From Flagellimonas marinaquae (lineage in GTDB: Bacteria; Bacteroidota; Bacteroidia; Flavobacteriales; Flavobacteriaceae), in assembly GCF_003992675.1 (NCBI RefSeq), contig NZ_RZMZ01000004.1, forward strand, positions 7,501 through 71,500: DNA of 64,000 nucleotides, given 5' to 3'. The notes under the pieces were generated by a model. The model did not search any database. It was given only the letters and a program-made list of their open reading frames with translations, and was not told the origin of the DNA. Below, in pieces: positions 30,508 through 39,836 of this stretch. How positions within the stretch are numbered: the stretch's first letter is position 1; each line of letters starts with the position of its first letter. Position numbers and translations under genes: made by a program.

Positions 30508-31839
30508 TTAAATGATTCCCCTTGCTTTTATTTCCAGATACTTGTTGATGGTGTTCACGGTCAGTTCTTCGGGCTTGGTCAAAATGGTCTGGATACCATA
30601 TTTCTGAAGTTCTTTTTGCATCAACCGTTTTTCCAGGGAAAATTTTTCCGCAATAGTTTTATGATAAATGGCCTGAAGGTTTTCCGCATCTTCCGCAATG
30701 ATGGATTCCAACTCCGTATTTTCAAAGAAAATCACCACCAATACGTGCTTCTTGGCCATGGCCAAAATGTAGGGCAGCTGGCGTTTTAGCCCGGAAATAT
30801 GTTCAAAATTGGTGTACAACAATAATAAGCTTCGTTGGTTTACCTTTCGTTTGACATGGGCGTACAACAATCCAAAATCGGAATCCGAATAATCCGTAGC
30901 AACGTTGTACAAGCTTTCCATAATGGTGTTGAGGTGTGTGATTTTTTGGACTGCCGGAACAAAGGTTTCAATCTTTTTGGAAAAGGTGAGCAATCCCGTC
31001 TTATCGTTCCGTTTGAGGGCCACATTGGAAAAAGCCAGCGCGGAATTGATGGCATAATCCAATAAGCTCAATCCATTAAATGGCATTTTCATCACTCGGC
31101 CCGTATCGATAACCGAATAGATGGGCTGCGACCGTTCATCTTGGTATTGGTTCACCATAAATTGGTTCCGTTTTGCGGTGGCCTTCCAGTTAATGGTCCG
31201 TACATCGTCCCCTTTGATATATTCCTTGATTTGCTCAAACTCTTGGGTGTGACCAATTTTTCTGATTTTCTTGAGTCCGAACTCGGTCAACCTATTGTTG
31301 GTGGCCAAGAAATCATACTGCTGCATTTGAATGATGGATGGATAAACAGGCACCATCTGGTCTTTCTGGAACACAAATTTACGTTTGATGATACGCAGGG
31401 GAGAGGAGGCGAACACAATTAGGTTGCCAAACACATACTCCCCACGTTCCACTGGCCGTACCGAATACTCGAATATATGGGGCTCCCCTTTTTGTAAATC
31501 GGTATGGTGCTCAAAATCCCGTTTTTGGAATTGGACGGGAAGTTCGTCTATGATAGTGACCAACGTTTTGAACGGAAATCGGGATCTCAGGTGTACCGAT
31601 AGTTTGTTTTCGTCGCTGTTGGAAAGCTTCTTTGGTAGATTTCGTTGGGCTTCGATACCATTTTTAGTGCCATACAGCCAATACAGGTCAAAAAAGAACA
31701 GCGCCAACAAAAGGTAGACCAACAGCCAAGCAATCGGATAAAGCAAGGGCACCCAAAATGAGATGACAAAGCATGCGGATAGCAGGGCAAGGTACCAGAA
31801 GAAGCTGTTATGTATGTACAACGACCGAATAAAAGCCAT
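30508..31839 (-). CDS. DUF58 domain protein (MoxR-associated)
   Basis: 443 residues. Two N-terminal membrane helices (about 12-50) lead into a beta-rich domain and the DUF58 core (GDDVRTINWKATAKRNQFMVNQYQDERSQPIYSVIDTGRVM), which resembles a degenerate von Willebrand A domain. It ends the six-gene leftward MoxR cluster, two bases after the MoxR stop. MoxR ATPases with vWA/DUF58 partners act as chaperone-like maturation systems in well-studied cases. The client here is unknown. Confidence 0.88.
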   Translation of the reverse strand: MAFIRSLYIHNSFFWYLALLSACFVISFWVPLLYPIAWLLVYLLLALFFFDLYWLYGTKNGIEAQRNLPKKLSNSDENKLSVHLRSRFPFKTLVTIIDELPVQFQKRDFEHHTDLQKGEPHIFEYSVRPVERGEYVFGNLIVFASSPLRIIKRKFVFQKDQMVPVYPSIIQMQQYDFLATNNRLTEFGLKKIRKIGHTQEFEQIKEYIKGDDVRTINWKATAKRNQFMVNQYQDERSQPIYSVIDTGRVMKMPFNGLSLLDYAINSALAFSNVALKRNDKTGLLTFSKKIETFVPAVQKITHLNTIMESLYNVATDYSDSDFGLLYAHVKRKVNQRSLLLLYTNFEHISGLKRQLPYILAMAKKHVLVVIFFENTELESIIAEDAENLQAIYHKTIAEKFSLEKRLMQKELQKYGIQTILTKPEELTVNTINKYLEIKARGII

Positions 31840-31841
31840 GC

Positions 31842-32825
31842 TTATCTGGGGATTTCAACGGATTCCATGATCATGGTAACCACATTTTCTGTGGTCATAC
31901 CCTCCATTTCCCGTTCAGGGGTCAGGATTACCCTATGGTTCAAGGCAGGCACCAAGGCTTTTTTTACATCTTCTGGCATTACAAAATCACGGCCGGCCAT
32001 GGCCGCAAATGCCTTAGCGGCAGTCAATGTGGCAATGGATGCTCTTGGCGATGCACCTAGGTACAAATGGGGATGGTTTCTTGTTCTGGTGATGATGTTT
32101 GCGATGTAATCCAATATTTTTTTCTCTACCACTACTTCGTGAATGTTCTTCTTGAACTCCATAAGCTTTTTTGGGGTGAGCACTGCCTTAATTTGATCTT
32201 GTGGTTTTTCGCCCTTGCGCTCGTGATGGTTTTGAAGAATAGTGATTTCCTCTTCCACTGAGGGGTAATCCACTTTGATCTTAAAAAGGAAACGGTCCAA
32301 TTGCGCTTCTGGAAGGGCATAAGTACCTTCCTGTTCAATAGGGTTCTGGGTCGCCAGGACCATAAAGGGTTCTCCCATTTTGTAAGTAGTTCCATCAACG
32401 GTGGCCTGACGTTCTTCCATGGTCTCAAAAAGTGCGGCCTGGGTTTTGGCCGGAGCACGGTTGATCTCGTCAATCAATATAATATTGGAAAAAATCGGGC
32501 CCTTTTTAAATTCAAATTCGGTGGTCTTGGTGTTGAACACCGAAGTTCCCAAAATATCGCTCGGCATTAGGTCGGGAGTGAACTGGATACGGTTGAAATC
32601 CGTTTTTAGGGTCTTGGCAAATAGTTTGGCCGTTACCGTTTTTGCAATCCCTGGGACTCCTTCAATAAGGGCATGACCATCGGAAAGCACGGATACAATC
32701 AAAAGTTCGATAAAATCCTTTTGCCCCACGATGATAGTGGCCAGTTCCTTTTTTATCTGGTCTACGGTGTCCCGCAATTCTTCCAAGGGTACCCTGCTGT
32801 CAAAATTCAAGTCGTTATTTTCCAT
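31842..32825 (-). CDS. MoxR family AAA+ ATPase
   Basis: 327 residues. Walker A (EGVPGIAKT), Walker B with sensor (ILIDEINRAPAKTQAALFETMEE), QNPIEQEGTYALPEAQLDRFLFK and the C-terminal ASPRAS lid define the MoxR subgroup (AAA_3 plus lid). These ATPases remodel proteins or metal centres together with vWA or DUF58 partners. The start overlaps the DUF4350 gene by 11 bp and DUF58 follows 2 bp later, so the three are co-translated in effect. Confidence 0.93.
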   Translation of the reverse strand: MENNDLNFDSRVPLEELRDTVDQIKKELATIIVGQKDFIELLIVSVLSDGHALIEGVPGIAKTVTAKLFAKTLKTDFNRIQFTPDLMPSDILGTSVFNTKTTEFEFKKGPIFSNIILIDEINRAPAKTQAALFETMEERQATVDGTTYKMGEPFMVLATQNPIEQEGTYALPEAQLDRFLFKIKVDYPSVEEEITILQNHHERKGEKPQDQIKAVLTPKKLMEFKKNIHEVVVEKKILDYIANIITRTRNHPHLYLGASPRASIATLTAAKAFAAMAGRDFVMPEDVKKALVPALNHRVILTPEREMEGMTTENVVTMIMESVEIPR

Positions 32826-34032
32826 GAACGTTTGCTTTAAATGCTTCTATTTTTTGGTTCAGATTCTTTAATTCGGTTTCGGTGACCGTCGGTTTGGAAC
32901 GTAGTCCGTCCATGAGCGCCATCAACTTTTTAACCTCTTCCAATGGGGTATTGCTTCGCATGGACAAGTTTTTCAAGAATGTTTCGTCTTTCAAGTCTTG
33001 GGTCGAAGCATGTAGTTTGGACCTGAGATATTCCAAAAAGTAATCAATTTTATGTTTGGTGATGAGGTGCAGCTCACCTTTTTCAAAATACATATCGGCA
33101 ATGGTACGGGTAAAGGCCAAAGTCTGATTTTTTACAGGCGGTATCACTGGGATGGCCCGTTGCTTTCGTTTGCCTTCAAAAATGATATACACCAGCGCCC
33201 CGATCAGCACAAGATAGTAGGCCCACTTAAATTCCTTGGTATTTAGAAACAGGTACATGGGAGAAGTGTAAAAGGATTTCCCTGACTTATGGAAATTATC
33301 CATATAAATGTTTCCTCCTTTTTCCAAATACGATAGTAGACCGGCGGTATACGTTAGATTGTTATCCTTTAGGATAAAGTAATTGGTAAAGGCCTTAGGA
33401 AAGCTGGTGAGTATGATTTCTCCTTTCCCAAATTCCTGTTTTATGGCATTGATGTGCCTTGAAAGAGTCTCCGTGCTATCGGTTCTGGTATATACTTCCC
33501 CAAGCACTACTGTGCGCAAGGTGTCCAATTGATCAAACCTATTCGTGTAATAATCTCTTTTGAATTCAATCTTTTTGCTTTGGAGTTTTGGGTTGGAAAG
33601 CTCCAAAAAGAAGAGCGGCTCCAGTGAGCCCTCATTGTATACATTCCTTTGTTCCAAATGGAGGGTATCCAACAGTTTTTTCTCGAAATATTCGGAGGCC
33701 ACGAAAAGCTGATTTCCCTCATCGACCCAATCCAAAATGGCATTGAGCTCGGCTTCTTCAAAAGCGACGGTTTCATTTACAAAAAAGTAGGTGCCCTGTA
33801 TGGAATCCGTACGGGTAAGGAACTCAAAGGGCGGTTTTTGGACCTGTTGGACAAGGTCGGCAAATGATTTTTCCATCAAATCGTTCAGCACATAGGTCCC
33901 ATAAGGTATTTTGTGATGGGAAACATAGGAAGGAAACCAATTGATGTCCTTGGGCTTGTTGTATTCCAAGAGGAATATGCCCAATATGGTCAATAGGCCA
34001 ATAATGATATAGATCCTTCCTCTTTTAATCAT
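32815..34032 (-). CDS. DUF4350 domain membrane protein
   Basis: 405 residues from the Met at 34032; the frame is open further upstream, inside DUF4129, but MIKRGRIYIIIGLLTILGIFLLEY begins a natural membrane anchor and overlaps the preceding stop by 8 bp. A periplasmic GATase-like domain follows (YVLNDLMEKSF, FFVNETVAFEEAELNAILDWVDEGNQLFVASEYF). A second helix (about residue 280-300) and a helical cytosolic tail complete it. DUF4350 proteins accompany MoxR/DUF4129 clusters in Bacteroidota; function unknown. Confidence 0.85.
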   Translation of the reverse strand: MIKRGRIYIIIGLLTILGIFLLEYNKPKDINWFPSYVSHHKIPYGTYVLNDLMEKSFADLVQQVQKPPFEFLTRTDSIQGTYFFVNETVAFEEAELNAILDWVDEGNQLFVASEYFEKKLLDTLHLEQRNVYNEGSLEPLFFLELSNPKLQSKKIEFKRDYYTNRFDQLDTLRTVVLGEVYTRTDSTETLSRHINAIKQEFGKGEIILTSFPKAFTNYFILKDNNLTYTAGLLSYLEKGGNIYMDNFHKSGKSFYTSPMYLFLNTKEFKWAYYLVLIGALVYIIFEGKRKQRAIPVIPPVKNQTLAFTRTIADMYFEKGELHLITKHKIDYFLEYLRSKLHASTQDLKDETFLKNLSMRSNTPLEEVKKLMALMDGLRSKPTVTETELKNLNQKIEAFKANVHGK

Positions 34033-34753
34033 GGGCAATGGCTTTTTGTAAGGAGGTAAAAACCGTTTCTGCTTTGGTGTATCGGTCTTGTTCGATACTA
34101 AACTCGCCGTACCAAATGTAATCGTAAAGCACCGTTGCGCGCCCAAAGTCGGCGTAGTGTCCGTATTCGGATAGTTCGTTCAAGTAATCCTCGTTGGTTT
34201 TTTGTTGTTGCCAATCGATGATGTCCCGCTCGGAGAGCAATTGTAAGATATAAAGGTAGTGATACCGAATAGCCAATCGGTAATCTTGGCTCGACAAGGC
34301 CTCTTTGATCAATTCACGGATATCCTCATTTTTGATGATGTGCTCATCTTCCGATAGGGAAACCACATTGGGATTTCTTTTATCCATTCCCCATCCCATA
34401 ATCTTGGAGCTTACGAAAAAACGAATGACCAGATATAGGAACAGTGCCAATAGGAGGTAAGGTAGAAGTTCAAAAAAGAGAGCCAAAAAGCCTTCGGCAT
34501 TGCCCACTCCAAAAATCCATTCAAAAAACCGTCGAATCAGATTGTAGAACCAATTGGTGAAATCGGTCCACCAGTTGTCTTCCGCTTGTGCTTCCTCGTA
34601 GTTAAAAGCACTGTCCTCTCGGTAGGTTTGTAAATCATCCTGGTCAATTTGGACAGCTTCAATATCCGAGGTATCGTACTTTACAATGGAATCGTTTTGG
34701 GCAACTAATGTCCACGATAGCAATAGGCAGCATACGATCAGGATATTACGCAT
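34025..34753 (-). CDS. DUF4129 domain protein
   Basis: 242 residues. A signal peptide, an acidic periplasmic segment (AEDNWWTDFTNWFYNLIRRFFEWIF) and one strong membrane helix (about 105-125) precede a cytosolic DUF4129-type helical domain (LIKEALSSQDYRLAIRYHYLYILQLLSERDIIDWQQQKTNEDYL). DUF4129 commonly ends bacterial transglutaminase-like proteins and occurs alone in MoxR clusters. It starts directly after the stop of the upstream membrane gene. Confidence 0.85.
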   Translation of the reverse strand: MRNILIVCCLLLSWTLVAQNDSIVKYDTSDIEAVQIDQDDLQTYREDSAFNYEEAQAEDNWWTDFTNWFYNLIRRFFEWIFGVGNAEGFLALFFELLPYLLLALFLYLVIRFFVSSKIMGWGMDKRNPNVVSLSEDEHIIKNEDIRELIKEALSSQDYRLAIRYHYLYILQLLSERDIIDWQQQKTNEDYLNELSEYGHYADFGRATVLYDYIWYGEFSIEQDRYTKAETVFTSLQKAIAHD

Positions 34754-35644
34754 TTATTCCTCCGATGATTTTCCAAGATTTTCAATACGTTCAAACGTAC
34801 CGGTAAAATTCTTTTTCTCGTTGAGGTTGAAAAATATGAGCGAAGTGGCCACTAAAAAAATAATGTTCATAAGGAACTGCACCAAGGAGCTCACAATATT
34901 CAATAATAGATAAATAGGGTCATTGAAGACATTCATGTTTTCGGCATCCATTTCCCCAGAAAATACCCCCATTTTAATCCACATATAAATGATGGAGGGC
35001 AAACTGAAAGCATAGGAAGCGATGGCCACAATGATGTAAATGACAAATAGCGTGGCAAAGGTGATCCACCAGTTTTCCTTGATCAGGGTAAAACTGTACT
35101 GGTAGGATTCCATGGCGTCTTTTTTAAGGAATACCAAAATGGCAAAGGAAACAGATAGCGGAACTGCAAGATAAATTCCGGGGATAATGCAAAAGAAAAC
35201 ACCCACGATAACCGATAACCCAACAAGGATACCCAAACCGATAAGCGACCAAAAGGAGCCATATACCCCGCTACGTATCTCGTCGTAATCCGTTTTTCCG
35301 TTATGGTCGATGTACGATTTGATGTAGTGGAGTACCGTACCCTGGGCCAAAACATAGGCAGCTATGGAGCTAAACATCATAGCGGCCACGGCCAGCAGCA
35401 TTATGAAAGGCGAATAGGTGGAAATGGAAGAGTTTCCGATGTTCCCCAGATTAATAATATCTCCTACCGTGTACATGTAGAACCCCATGGAAATCAGCAT
35501 GGCCAAAATGTAAGGGCCCACTATTTTTAAGATGGTGCCAAAAAAAGGTTTGTACTCGTTTCGGATAAAAACGAAGGAATCGGAAAGGATTTCCCCCAAT
35601 TCACGCTGCTTTTTAAATTCAATCAACTTATTCTCTGTTTGCAT
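34754..35644 (-). CDS. Polytopic membrane protein of the MoxR cluster
   Basis: 296 residues with about six hydrophobic segments (near 38-60, 78-105, 130-165, 170-185, 200-222 and 250-275). The start QRELGEILSDSFVFIRNEYKPFF resembles the cytosolic N-terminus of glycerophosphodiester-phosphodiesterase membrane-domain proteins, but no catalytic motif is present. I know it only as a conserved member of this cluster. It overlaps the SpoIIM gene by 17 bp and abuts DUF4129 with no gap. Confidence 0.75.
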   Translation of the reverse strand: MQTENKLIEFKKQRELGEILSDSFVFIRNEYKPFFGTILKIVGPYILAMLISMGFYMYTVGDIINLGNIGNSSISTYSPFIMLLAVAAMMFSSIAAYVLAQGTVLHYIKSYIDHNGKTDYDEIRSGVYGSFWSLIGLGILVGLSVIVGVFFCIIPGIYLAVPLSVSFAILVFLKKDAMESYQYSFTLIKENWWITFATLFVIYIIVAIASYAFSLPSIIYMWIKMGVFSGEMDAENMNVFNDPIYLLLNIVSSLVQFLMNIIFLVATSLIFFNLNEKKNFTGTFERIENLGKSSEE

Positions 35645-36599
35645 AAGTGGTTTTTCTATGGATTTGGTTTGGATATATGATGTAATAATAGATAATCAAT
35701 GACAACGAACCCAATATGATGAAAATTGCCAACCAGTCCGGCATTTCGGTATGTCGGGTGACGTACCCTTCCAAAAACCCGGCAATGATAAAAAAGGGTA
35801 CCGTACTCACCATAATTTTTAGGCCGTTTTTTACCCCGCGCTTAAAGGATTCCAATCGGGTATAAGTGCCCGGAAATAGAATGCCATTGGCAAGCACCAA
35901 TCCGGCACAGCCTGCAATGATGATGACGGAAATTTCGATGGTGCCATGAATCCAAATCGTGCGGGCCGATTCCCAGAGGAGATCTTTTTCATAAAAAAAG
36001 TATTGAAAACTGCCCAACATAATACCATTTCGAAGCATAATGTATAGGGTGCCTACTCCCAAAAATATACCGAAGGCAAAGGCATAAATGGCCACTTTGA
36101 TGTTGTTGATGGTAATGCCCAAAAACATATTAAAAGCACCTTGCTTTTTATAAACTGCCATAGGGTCGCCTTTTTCAATATTTTCCAGGGTCATGTTTAC
36201 ATAGCCGTTGCCGAGAATGGACCTTACAAAATCCCCCTCGTTGGCCGATGAAAAGGCCCCGACCACAACAAAGAAGGCAAACACCAAAAACGAGATCAGC
36301 AGTTCCCGGTGATGGTATTTGAACATGGTAGGGAATTCCGTTTTCCAGAAATGGACAATACGGTTTTTGGATTCCCGTTTGGTCTTGTAGATTTTTTGGT
36401 GCGCTTGCGAGGCGAGGGAGTTCAAATAGATTTGTGTGTTACTTCCTGGATAAAAGGTTTTTGCGTAGCTCAAGTGGTCGGTAATCTCAATGTACAGATC
36501 CGAAAGCTCATCGGGATGAAGTTGGCCCTTATTGATCAGGGCATTTTCAAAAGCGGCCCATTTATCCTTATTTTGCCTAATAAAAGCGGCCTCGCGCAT
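35628..36599 (-). CDS. Stage II sporulation protein M (SpoIIM) family protein
   Basis: 323 residues. A cytosolic helical N-terminus (about 1-100) and five to six membrane helices carry the SpoIIM signature: FVRSILGNGYVNMT, FLGITINNIKVAIYAFAFGIFLGVGTLYIMLRNGIMLGSF and WIHGTIEISVIIIAGCAGLVLANG. The organism is not a sporeformer; in Bacteroidota this family sits with RDD and MoxR genes. It heads the leftward operon and is divergent from RDD by 35 bp. Confidence 0.9.
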   Translation of the reverse strand: MREAAFIRQNKDKWAAFENALINKGQLHPDELSDLYIEITDHLSYAKTFYPGSNTQIYLNSLASQAHQKIYKTKRESKNRIVHFWKTEFPTMFKYHHRELLISFLVFAFFVVVGAFSSANEGDFVRSILGNGYVNMTLENIEKGDPMAVYKKQGAFNMFLGITINNIKVAIYAFAFGIFLGVGTLYIMLRNGIMLGSFQYFFYEKDLLWESARTIWIHGTIEISVIIIAGCAGLVLANGILFPGTYTRLESFKRGVKNGLKIMVSTVPFFIIAGFLEGYVTRHTEMPDWLAIFIILGSLSLIIYYYIIYPNQIHRKTTYANRE

Positions 36600-36634
36600 T
36601 AAATTCGATGGTTTGTAAGTAAAGAAACTAAAAT

Positions 36635-37351
36635 ATGGAACAATTTCAAATAGAAACGGCCCAAAATATAACCATCAGCCAAAACACTTCGCATTTGGGA
36701 GAGCGCATGTTGGCATACATTATCGATAGCTTTATAATTCTGTGCTATTCCATTTTGGTGATTGTTCTTTTGGTTTCGTTGGATATGGATATTGAGGACC
36801 AATGGGCCTTTTATTTGATACTTTCCCTCCCGGCTTTTTTTTACTATTTGCTGTTGGAGACCTTAATGGATGGAAAAACCATTGGCAAAGGGGCCATGAA
36901 CCTCCGTGTGGTCAAATTGGACGGTTCCAAGCCCAATTTTGGTAATTATTTTGTGCGATGGGCCCTTCGCATCATCGATGTGTCGCTTACCTCTGGAGGC
37001 GGCGCCGTACTCACTATTTTGATACGCGGCAAGGGACAGCGTATCGGTGACATTGCAGCAGGGACTACCGTGATCAGTGAGAAAAAAAGGGTCTCGCTAA
37101 GCGATACCTTATTACGCGAATTGCCCGATGGCTATCAACCGACCTTTCCACAGGTCACCGTTTTTAAGGATGCCGAAATGCGCACCATTAAAGAGCTTTA
37201 CGATCAAGCCAAACGTGATGGCAATCACAACATCATCGTTTCGCTGGATGTCCGAATCAAGGAAGTTCTGGGCGTTCAAACCGCGTTGAAACCCATTGAA
37301 TTTGTGAATGTAATCATCAACGATTACAATTACTACACCCAAAACATGTAA
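36635..37351 (+). CDS. RDD family membrane protein
   Basis: 238 residues. The RDD domain (about 15-150) has its Arg-Asp-Asp theme in GERMLAYIIDSFII and LRIIDVS, three membrane helices and the RGKGQRIGDIAAGTTVI loop. A 90-residue cytosolic tail follows with EMRTIKELYDQAKRDGNHNIIVSLDVRIKEVLGV. RDD proteins are proposed transporters or membrane scaffolds. Its divergence from SpoIIM by only 35 bp implies a shared control region and joint function. Confidence 0.9.
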   Translation: MEQFQIETAQNITISQNTSHLGERMLAYIIDSFIILCYSILVIVLLVSLDMDIEDQWAFYLILSLPAFFYYLLLETLMDGKTIGKGAMNLRVVKLDGSKPNFGNYFVRWALRIIDVSLTSGGGAVLTILIRGKGQRIGDIAAGTTVISEKKRVSLSDTLLRELPDGYQPTFPQVTVFKDAEMRTIKELYDQAKRDGNHNIIVSLDVRIKEVLGVQTALKPIEFVNVIINDYNYYTQNM

Positions 37352-37353
37352 CT

Positions 37354-37962
37354 ATGCTGTATCTCACCATCGATATTTTGGGCACCATTGCCTTTGCCAT
37401 TTCCGGTGTTTTGGTCGCTATGGAAAAGCGGTTAGATCTGTTTGGGGTGCTCATCATCGCCTTTGTAACGGCCATTGGTGGCGGTACCTTGCGTGACCTG
37501 TTGATAGGTAATACGCCTGTGGGTTGGATGCATGACCTGACCTATGTAATCACCATATTTATTTCAGTGGTTTTTGCCATCATTTTTGTAAATAAGCTCA
37601 AATATTTGAGAAAATCTCTCTTCTTGTTCGATACCATTGGTATTGGGCTCTATACCATGGTAGGTGTTGAAAAAGGACTGGAAGCGCAGCTTTTGCCTAT
37701 CATGTGTGTATTCTTGGGCACCATGACGGCTTGTTTCGGTGGGGTCATTAGGGATATACTCTGCAACGAGATACCGGTAATCTTCAGAAAGGAAATTTAC
37801 GCTACCGCATGTATTTTAGGTGCTTTGAGCTACTTTTTGATTGTACAACTTCCGGTTAAGGAGGAGTTTGCCTATATCGCAGGCATCCTTATTGTCATTA
37901 TCCTCCGATTGCTTGCGGTCAAATTCAAGATAAGCCTACCGAGCATCTATAAAAAGATTTAG
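37354..37962 (+). CDS. TRIC/UPF0126 family cation channel protein
   Basis: 202 residues with seven membrane helices built from two UPF0126 repeats. Each carries a Gly-rich motif: AIGGGTLRDLLIGNTPVGW near 47 and FGGVIRDILCNEIPVIF near 128. Prokaryotic TRIC proteins form trimeric monovalent-cation channels. Starting 2 bp after the RDD stop, it is co-transcribed with RDD. A role in the MoxR cluster is uncertain; it may just be a neighbour. Confidence 0.9.
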   Translation: MLYLTIDILGTIAFAISGVLVAMEKRLDLFGVLIIAFVTAIGGGTLRDLLIGNTPVGWMHDLTYVITIFISVVFAIIFVNKLKYLRKSLFLFDTIGIGLYTMVGVEKGLEAQLLPIMCVFLGTMTACFGGVIRDILCNEIPVIFRKEIYATACILGALSYFLIVQLPVKEEFAYIAGILIVIILRLLAVKFKISLPSIYKKI

Positions 37963-38161
37963 GTTCGATTCCCTATAACCATTTCACAAGCTTGCTTAGC
38001 TGTTGCTTAGCGCCATTAACCTCCCGTTAATCATTATTACCATTTCGTTAGCCCCAATCATTGCGGGATACTGCTACTTTGGCTTCCGAGCAAATTTAGT
38101 AACAACCAGGGGAGGGGTGCACTTAGGTATCTGCACTCCCATAACCAATCAAAAGTCAGGT

Positions 38162-39307
38162 ATGAGAACTTCACAATCATTAATCATTTTTTGTTTAGGG
38201 GTGATTTCATTTGTTGGCATCCAAAGAGCAAACGCCCAGGGCTGCGTAGCCATACGTCATTTTTCCTCATGTGTGGGTAATACATTGGAGAATAATCTAC
38301 TGGGGCCAGGAGATATCCAAATTGGGAGTAATTATCGCTACTTCAAGTCCTTTCGCCATTTTAGGGGCACGGAAGAAGAACCGGACAGGGTCTCCAATGA
38401 GACAGAAGTCATCAATCACTCCCATTCGTGGGACTTCTTTTTGACCTATGGCATCTCCAATCGATGGTATGCCAGCATTACCATTCCAACCGTTATCAAT
38501 ACACGTTCTTCGTTGTACGAACACGGTCGTGAAGAGCGTAACACCACTTTTTCCAGGGGTCTTGCGGATATCAGGGTGGGAGTAGGCTACTGGCTGTTCG
38601 ATTTGGAAAAAAATCAAAATGGCAACGTAGCCGTTGGACTTGGGTTCAAACTACCAACAGGCAGTTATAATGCTTCGGACATATTCTACAACGTTGGACC
38701 AGAGGGAGGTCCCCAAGTAAGACCTGTGGATCAAAGTATCCAACCTGGGGATGGTGGATTTGGGATTACCTTGGATTTTCAGTTTTACCAAAAGATTGCC
38801 GAGCGCTTTTTTGCCTACGGAGGAGGTTTTTATTTGATCAATCCAAGAGAGACGAACGGAACACGGACCTTTAGGGAAACCTTGAGTCCCATCTTACAGA
38901 ATGAGGCGATTATGGCCGTTCCCGATCAGTTTTCCGTTAGGGGAGGATTCAGTCATGCCCTGACCAATACCATCTCGGCATCCTTGGGTGCACGTTACGA
39001 AGGTGTTCCAGTGAAAGATTTGATTGGGGGTAATCAAGGGTTTCGAAGACCTGGAAATGTACTTTCCGTTGATCCAGGAATCGCTTTTATGAAGGGTAAT
39101 TTCGCCCTCAACCTTAATGTTCCTTTCGCTGTACGACGTGAGCGTCCGCAAAGTGTCACCGATTTGGAGACGCAACAAATAACGGGAGAGCCAAGAATGG
39201 GCGATGCCGCCTTTGCAGATTATTTGATCAACCTTGGGGTTTCCTATCGTTTTGCGAGCAGCAAGGTAAAGGTTGACCCCGAACTGATGAACGAATTCAA
39301 TAAGTAA
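38162..39307 (+). CDS. Outer-membrane beta-barrel protein
   Basis: 381 residues from the Met at 38162, which starts a signal peptide (MRTSQSLIIFCLGVISFVGIQRANAQ); the open frame upstream does not look coding. The mature protein begins GCVAIRHFSSCVGN, with a Cys pair that could form a disulfide, then alternating strands (IQIGSNYRYFKSF, WDFFLTYGISNRWYASITIPTV, IRVGVGYWLF, VAVGLGFKLPTGSYN, VSYRF). It looks like a transport- or substrate-type barrel; no family name is certain. The DoxX-like gene follows 11 bp later. Confidence 0.75.
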   Translation: MRTSQSLIIFCLGVISFVGIQRANAQGCVAIRHFSSCVGNTLENNLLGPGDIQIGSNYRYFKSFRHFRGTEEEPDRVSNETEVINHSHSWDFFLTYGISNRWYASITIPTVINTRSSLYEHGREERNTTFSRGLADIRVGVGYWLFDLEKNQNGNVAVGLGFKLPTGSYNASDIFYNVGPEGGPQVRPVDQSIQPGDGGFGITLDFQFYQKIAERFFAYGGGFYLINPRETNGTRTFRETLSPILQNEAIMAVPDQFSVRGGFSHALTNTISASLGARYEGVPVKDLIGGNQGFRRPGNVLSVDPGIAFMKGNFALNLNVPFAVRRERPQSVTDLETQQITGEPRMGDAAFADYLINLGVSYRFASSKVKVDPELMNEFNK

Positions 39308-39318
39308 AGCAACTTAGC

Positions 39319-39810
39319 ATGGGAGATACCATCAAAAAACGATTACTGTCAATTTCAATGGGTATTGTATATCTCTGGTTCGGGGCATTAAAATTTGTCC
39401 CGAGCCTGAGTCCTGCCGAAGACTTGGCAAAGAATACCATTCATCAACTTAGCTTCGGTCTGGTTCCCGATACAGTTTCTATTTTTATGCTAGCAACCTG
39501 GGAAGTGGCACTTGGTTTTATGTTGTTGTTCAGGCTATGGAAACGACAAGCTGTTATCTTGGGCCTCATTCATATGGTATGCACCTTTTCGCCCCTTATC
39601 TTTTTTCCCGAAGCCACCTTCGGTGAGGCTCTTTTCTCATTGACCTTGGTGGGCCAATACATTTTTAAGAACCTTATTATCGTAGCGGTACTTTTATTTC
39701 TTTATGAAAGAAAACCCGCAAAGGAAACCTCCATTCCAAAGTCAGAGATACCTAAGCCAGCATTGTTTTTGATTGTACTAGCGATCAAGAATAGATTCAA
39801 AAAAGTATAA
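39319..39810 (+). CDS. DoxX/YkgB-like small membrane protein
   Basis: 163 residues with four hydrophobic segments. LSISMGIVYLWFGALKFVPSLSPAEDLAKNTI resembles the start of DoxX/DUF417-like proteins, and FMLATWEVALGFMLLF, ILGLIHMVCTFSPLIFFPE fit the later helices. The C-terminus is a basic tail. Related proteins are quinol-linked or redox-associated in a few cases. Here only the membrane topology and the pairing with the upstream barrel gene can be stated. Confidence 0.7.
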   Translation: MGDTIKKRLLSISMGIVYLWFGALKFVPSLSPAEDLAKNTIHQLSFGLVPDTVSIFMLATWEVALGFMLLFRLWKRQAVILGLIHMVCTFSPLIFFPEATFGEALFSLTLVGQYIFKNLIIVAVLLFLYERKPAKETSIPKSEIPKPALFLIVLAIKNRFKKV

Positions 39811-39836
39811 ATTGATGATGGTTGGGTAGGGTCCAG

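Noticed and set aside
35628..36599. SpoIIM as a sign of sporulation
   Set aside because: The family is widespread in non-sporeforming Bacteroidota and lies in the MoxR/RDD cluster; no other sporulation gene is visible.
37960..37974. GGTTCGATTCCC looks like a tRNA T-loop
   Set aside because: The T-stem pairs poorly, no acceptor, D or anticodon arm fits upstream, and the bases overlap the TRIC gene's stop.
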